Below, piece after piece: positions 60,079 through 64,000 of a stretch of DNA of 64,000 nucleotides (the stretch's first letter is position 1; each line of letters starts with the position of its first letter). This DNA is from Planctomycetia bacterium. Lineage in GTDB: Bacteria; Planctomycetota; Phycisphaerae; UBA1845; UTPLA1. The stretch spans positions 186,001 through 250,000 of the forward strand of contig CP054187.1 in assembly GCA_015200345.1 (NCBI GenBank), in the 5' to 3' direction. The translations under genes were made by a program, and so were the position numbers. The notes beneath the pieces are model-generated. The model ran no database searches, had not been told where the DNA came from, and saw only the letters and a list, made by a program, of their open reading frames with translations.

Positions 60079-63000
60079 ATGTCTCAATCCTGTTCAACGC
60101 CAGCATCATCACGCATCGCTGAACGGCTGCGCAAGGGCCGGCGGCGGCTCGGCCTTGCACGCCGCATGTCGCTTCGTGCGCGGTGCCGTCTGCTGATCGG
60201 GCTGCAATTAACCGTCACGTCCTTCGTCGCTTCGCCGGCGCGCGCCGACGGCACGTCTTCGGCCATGATCGGGATCTCACGCTCCGGCCAGAGCACGCCG
60301 CGCTCCTCGACCTGGAACGGCTCGGCGTGGACCAGCTCGGCCGCGGCGCTGAACGTGGGAGAGATTCAGGCTTGGATCGTCACGCGCAATTGCCCGACTC
60401 GCAATGAAACCGCGATGGCGACGCTCGACTATCAGGACGACCTCAATCTGCAATTTTACAAGAACGGCATCTGGACCCAATTGTTCGAATTGTGTTCCAA
60501 CACGGGAATCGACAACAGCCGATGTTATGACGTGGCCTACGAACAACTCTCCGGCAGGATGTTGATTGCATTCTGGAATGACTCGACCGATCAACTGATC
60601 TATCATACCTATGACGGCACGACGATGTCCGGCGCGAACTCCATCGCCCTGCCTTCGTCTTCGACCGTCCGCTGGGTGCGGCTTGTCCCCAAGCCGGAGA
60701 GCAACGAAATCGCCGCGATCATTGAGAACGATTCCAAGAAACTATATGCGATGTTCTGGAACGGCTCCGCCTTTGGCTCCATCACCACGCTGAACACTGA
60801 GCTGGATACAGCCAGCAAACAGTGCTTCGACGCCGCCTATGAAACCATCGCAGGACGCCTTCTGGTCGCCTACGCCATCGAGGACAGCAAATCCCCGTGT
60901 TATCGCATCTGGAGCGGCTCCTCGTGGACGAGCCAAGCAAGCATGCCGTCGATCGGCGGCAAGGGGCGATGGTTGCGGCTCGAGGCCGATCCGGCGAGCA
61001 ATCAGATTCTGTTTGGTGCGATCGATAACGAAGAAGATCTGAACGTCAACGTCTGGAACGGTTCGGCCTGGGGCACGAATCAGGAGTTGGAAACCACGGC
61101 CTGCTGGAGCCAGTTGCGGGCCTTTGACATCGCCTATGAGGGCGGCGGTACCCGGGCGCTGATCGCCTATGCCGACAGCTGGGACAACCGATTCCGCTAC
61201 CGGACCTGGAATGGCGCGTCGTGGTCATCAGAGGTATGGGGTCATAACTTGGGCAACACGCCCTGCGTGATTCAACTGCGAACCGGATCGACCACGGGAG
61301 AGGTCTTTTTGGCCGTTCATGACAACAGCAGCCGACTTAACGCATGCCGCTGGAACGGCAGCACTTTTTCTTCCAATCAAGTCGTGGAGTCCGACATGTC
61401 CAACAGCTGGGGCAAGGAATGCTTCATGATTGCTGCCCCGGCCGCTTTGGGCCTGGTCCCCGCGGAGCTTCCATACGCGCACGATTTCGAGTCGCCCATG
61501 GGCGCGGAATGGTCGGACAGCACGCGGTCCTCTGTTTCCACCTATACCAACTACGCCGGACGGCATCATTCCAAACCACTGAAACTGGCCTTGAACACGA
61601 CGCCGGGCGAAACGTATACCGTCATGTTCGATTTTTACGCCATCGACTCGTGGGACGGCTCGACGTCGAACAACAACTCCGCGCCGGACTATTTCAACAT
61701 CAGCGCCGGATCAACGCAGATCTTTAGCCACACGCTGACGCATGAGTGGCCGAACACACGCGCCGGGAGTTATCCCTATTCCTACGATCAAATTGGTAAC
61801 TACGGCTACAATTCGTGGCACAAGGACGCAATCTTTCGCAAGATGCAGGCGACCTTCACCGCAACTGACACAACTACGACGCTAGCGTTTCAAGGTGTGC
61901 TGACGGATGAGAACAACGCCGGCGTCGGCGATGAGTCGTGGGGCATCGATAACATCGCCGTGGAGGTTGCGCGTTTTGTGGACGTTTCGTCCGCCACCGG
62001 CTTCGCCGTCTCCACTTCGACGGATTTTGATAACTACGGCGGGGGCATGTCCTGGGGCGATTTCGACAACGATGGCGATTTGGACTGCTTCATCAGCGGC
62101 AACACGGCACGGCTTCTGAAAAACAACGACGCCGGCGCCTCGTTCACGGCCGTTTCGCTCGGCGATCTGCGCCGACAGGCCGCGATGGTCGACATCGACA
62201 ACGACGGCGATCTGGACGTGTGGGTCGCCACGACCAACGATTTCAGCACCGAGCGCTGCATGCTGAACAGCGGTTCGGCGTCCTTCACCAGCGGCGGCAA
62301 TCTTGGTTTCTCCGGCCCCAGCAATAACGAGAATTGTGTCGCGGCCGACGTGAACGCCGACGGCTGGCCCGACGTCGTGATGTTCAGCGAGAATGGAAAC
62401 TGGATCGGCCATCACACGGGGTCGACGTCGCCGGCGCTGACGGGCACGAACGCATCTTCGTACGGGCTGCACACATCCGGCCAATATGGCAACGGCGATT
62501 ACGCGAGCGCTGGGGATGTGAACAAGGACGGCCGGTTAGACTTTTTCTATCACTACGGCGGCGGACGATTGTTCTGTTCGAATGGAGACGGAACGTACAC
62601 GTACAACAACCGGAACATCGGAATCACAACGGGCGAGTCGCTGAAGCTCGGTAGCGCCTGGGGCGATTACGACAACGATGGCGATCTGGACCTGGCCACG
62701 GCGCGGATGAGCGAGGCCTGTTCCGGATACCTCTGGCGAAACGATTGCTTCACACCCAACGGTTTCACGGGGAATTTCACGAACGTCACCAGCTCGGCGG
62801 GACTGGCGTTGAATACCGTGGTTGATTACGGCCCGGATGACAAACCTGGCACACGGAGCGTTGCCTGGGGCGACTACGACAACGACGGTGATCTGGATCT
62901 GTTTATCCTCGGCGCGAAAGGCGCGCACTATCTGTATCAGAATCAGGGCAACGGCACGTTTCAGCGCGTCGCGCATGGCATCAGCACGACGGGAACCTTT

Positions 63001-63468
63001 ATCGACTGCTGCTTCGTGGACTATGACAACGACGGTGATCTTGATCTTGCGCTGACACGCGAGAACGGAACGGCCATGCTGTATCGAAATCGGACCAACA
63101 ATGCGAGTTACCTCAAGGTGTGTCTGACCGGTCGCGGCGCCGGCGGCACACCGAAGGATGCCATCGGCACGCGCGTGGAACTGTGGAACGCCGCCGGGAC
63201 GCAGTTGCTCGCGCGGCGCGATATCGGTGTGGCCAGAGGCTACGGCGGCACCGAACCGATCTGGGCACACTTCGGCGGCGTCAATCCTTCGACGGAATAT
63301 CAGCTAAAGGTCTATTTTGCCACGACGACAACCGTCAAGACGGTGCGTCCGGGGGAGACCTCGACGACCATCGGAACCCGTACCATTCCCCAAATGATCT
63401 CCATTTCCGAGTCGTCGCCCGCGACGATTATGAAATGGAAGGAAAACGTGAATAAGCCGGCTCTCTGA
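60079..63468 (+). CDS. large secreted FG-GAP/VCBS-repeat protein with ASPIC/UnbV domain
   Basis: From ATG 60079 (GGGGAAG upstream) the protein has 1129 residues. A long basic n-region and signal end near SPARADG. Residues ~55-440 contain propeller-like repeats (SGRMLIAFWNDSTDQLIYHT and relatives). A beta-sandwich of ~150 residues follows. Then come seven FG-GAP units with calcium-type DxDxDG loops, such as GDFDNDGDLDCF, VDIDNDGDLDVW, GDYDNDGDLDLATAR and VDYDNDGDLDLAL. An ASPIC/UnbV domain (GGTPKDAIGTRVELW, YGGTEPIWAHFG) closes it. It is probably an extracellular or surface binding protein. Confidence 0.85.
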   Translation: MSQSCSTPASSRIAERLRKGRRRLGLARRMSLRARCRLLIGLQLTVTSFVASPARADGTSSAMIGISRSGQSTPRSSTWNGSAWTSSAAALNVGEIQAWIVTRNCPTRNETAMATLDYQDDLNLQFYKNGIWTQLFELCSNTGIDNSRCYDVAYEQLSGRMLIAFWNDSTDQLIYHTYDGTTMSGANSIALPSSSTVRWVRLVPKPESNEIAAIIENDSKKLYAMFWNGSAFGSITTLNTELDTASKQCFDAAYETIAGRLLVAYAIEDSKSPCYRIWSGSSWTSQASMPSIGGKGRWLRLEADPASNQILFGAIDNEEDLNVNVWNGSAWGTNQELETTACWSQLRAFDIAYEGGGTRALIAYADSWDNRFRYRTWNGASWSSEVWGHNLGNTPCVIQLRTGSTTGEVFLAVHDNSSRLNACRWNGSTFSSNQVVESDMSNSWGKECFMIAAPAALGLVPAELPYAHDFESPMGAEWSDSTRSSVSTYTNYAGRHHSKPLKLALNTTPGETYTVMFDFYAIDSWDGSTSNNNSAPDYFNISAGSTQIFSHTLTHEWPNTRAGSYPYSYDQIGNYGYNSWHKDAIFRKMQATFTATDTTTTLAFQGVLTDENNAGVGDESWGIDNIAVEVARFVDVSSATGFAVSTSTDFDNYGGGMSWGDFDNDGDLDCFISGNTARLLKNNDAGASFTAVSLGDLRRQAAMVDIDNDGDLDVWVATTNDFSTERCMLNSGSASFTSGGNLGFSGPSNNENCVAADVNADGWPDVVMFSENGNWIGHHTGSTSPALTGTNASSYGLHTSGQYGNGDYASAGDVNKDGRLDFFYHYGGGRLFCSNGDGTYTYNNRNIGITTGESLKLGSAWGDYDNDGDLDLATARMSEACSGYLWRNDCFTPNGFTGNFTNVTSSAGLALNTVVDYGPDDKPGTRSVAWGDYDNDGDLDLFILGAKGAHYLYQNQGNGTFQRVAHGISTTGTFIDCCFVDYDNDGDLDLALTRENGTAMLYRNRTNNASYLKVCLTGRGAGGTPKDAIGTRVELWNAAGTQLLARRDIGVARGYGGTEPIWAHFGGVNPSTEYQLKVYFATTTTVKTVRPGETSTTIGTRTIPQMISISESSPATIMKWKENVNKPAL

Positions 63469-63555
63469 CCTTCGGACCGATTTACGGCTGTCACAATGTT
63501 AACTTCTTGTAAAACAGATAGTTATCGCAAAGCAAGCAGCTTCAAGCCTAGTATC

Positions 63556-63584
63556 TTGCTGAAATAGCACTATACCGGTACTAT
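63556..63584 (+). promoter_or_regulatory. promoter with overlapping dyad for the Rrf2-family gene
   Basis: TTGCTG (63556) and TACTAT (63579) lie 17 nt apart. An inverted repeat ATAG...CTAT with a central perfect TACCGGTA (63564-63584) covers the spacer and the -10. Rrf2 regulators often bind such 20-odd-bp dyads with ATAG/CTAT ends in their own promoters, so this could be the autoregulatory operator. Confidence 0.45.
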
Positions 63585-63631
63585 CTTTCTCATGGCTGAC
63601 CACAGAACGGGTCGGCCGGAGGAGCCGTTGC

Positions 63632-64000
63632 GTGTTTGCGCTCACAAAACGCACCGATTACGCGATCATCGCGCTGGCGCACATGGCGCAGAATCCCGGG
63701 GCTGTGCACAACGCGCGAGAAATCGCCGAGCGGTTTCGCGTGCCTCCGGCCCTGCTGATGAACGTGCTGAAAGATTTGTGTCACGGCGAGCTGGTGCGAT
63801 CGACTCGCGGCGTGAAAGGCGGTTACTCGCTGGCACTGCCGGCAGATCAGATCACGCTGAACGATATTATCCGCGCGGCCGACGGTCCGGTTCGGTTTGT
63901 GCAGTGTGCCGGCGAGGAGTCCGGTGACGCGGCCTGCGAGTTGATGGCGACGTGCCCGGTGAGCCGACCGGTGCGAAAAGTGCACGACAAACTGACGGAT
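63632..64000 (+). CDS. Rrf2-family transcription regulator, N-terminal part
   Basis: The frame starts at GTG 63632, with GGAGGAG 7 nt upstream, and runs off the window after 123 codons. The winged helix is typical of Rrf2/IscR (MFALTKRTDYAIIALAHMA, RSTRGVKGGYSLALP). The three cysteines at about residues 92, 102 and 108 (QCAGEES...ACELMATCPV) are placed to bind an iron-sulfur cluster; the first gap (9 residues) is longer than in IscR. It may sense iron-sulfur status, oxygen or nitric oxide and control a downstream suf-type cluster. Confidence 0.88.
   Translation, partial: MFALTKRTDYAIIALAHMAQNPGAVHNAREIAERFRVPPALLMNVLKDLCHGELVRSTRGVKGGYSLALPADQITLNDIIRAADGPVRFVQCAGEESGDAACELMATCPVSRPVRKVHDKLTD

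Overview
The window is about 64 kb of GC-rich, gene-dense bacterial chromosome. I see 64 protein genes or gene fragments, one tRNA gene, one insertion sequence and several repeat or regulatory sites. The gene content points to a planctomycete or close relative. Supporting signs are a HYExAFE-family protein, a secreted protein with a PEP-CTERM tail, an FG-GAP/ASPIC surface protein, an intact MoxR-DUF58-Bat cluster, many small lipoproteins, and a cytochrome-oxidase assembly cluster carrying an ABC-2 transporter. This is inference from gene families; there is no rRNA here to confirm it.

Layout. 1-5604 (+) is an overlapping operon for haem A synthesis and cytochrome oxidase assembly (ctaA, ctaB, an ABC exporter, SCO1, DUF420). 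5540-8648 (-) holds nth, a DUF4149 membrane protein, a fused MoaD-MoaE molybdopterin synthase and an APH-fold kinase. 8816-12747 has an MTA phosphorylase, pgpA, a DUF2617-like gene (-) and nadA. 12920-14673 (-) has a left-handed-helix acyltransferase and an HD-GYP phosphodiesterase. 14898-18828 (+) has the peptidoglycan-recycling pair anmK-murQ, a hotdog thioesterase and a DUF4261-like membrane protein, followed by tRNA-CAU (-).

19132-27968 (+) is a MoxR-DUF58-Bat operon of eight genes, nearly all overlapping by 1-4 nt. 28058-33836 has a TerC-type metal exporter, two zinc-motif membrane proteins, an M28 peptidase lipoprotein, the CCA-adding enzyme and rsmD. The tRNA gene in this window does not encode its CCA, which fits with the CCA enzyme. 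33969-38613 (+) has hisS, a HYExAFE protein, three small membrane proteins, a methyltransferase and a lipoprotein. 38620-41289 (-) is a stand-alone homodimeric-type aceE, and 41445-43160 (+) is a GT39-like membrane protein.

43161-47276 is the accessory region. It has GC-rich hairpin repeats, a 936-bp IS903-like element with a 9-bp target duplication and a frameshifted transposase, a degenerate CACGGC repeat patch, and a strong promoter. That promoter drives a secreted pectate-lyase-fold gene whose signal peptide is interrupted by a (TC)12 tract. One repeat unit fewer would restore the frame, so this is a candidate phase-variable secreted protein. A PEP-CTERM protein follows directly.

47380-52016 (-) has two Cys-cluster (YkgJ-type) proteins, small lipoproteins, a triple-LPP20 protein and a CsgG-like lipoprotein with a consensus promoter. 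52495-64000 (+) has mutS, a hydrolase-fold lipoprotein, a MacA-MacB efflux set, an 1129-residue FG-GAP/ASPIC protein, and the start of an Rrf2-family iron-sulfur regulator that runs off the window.
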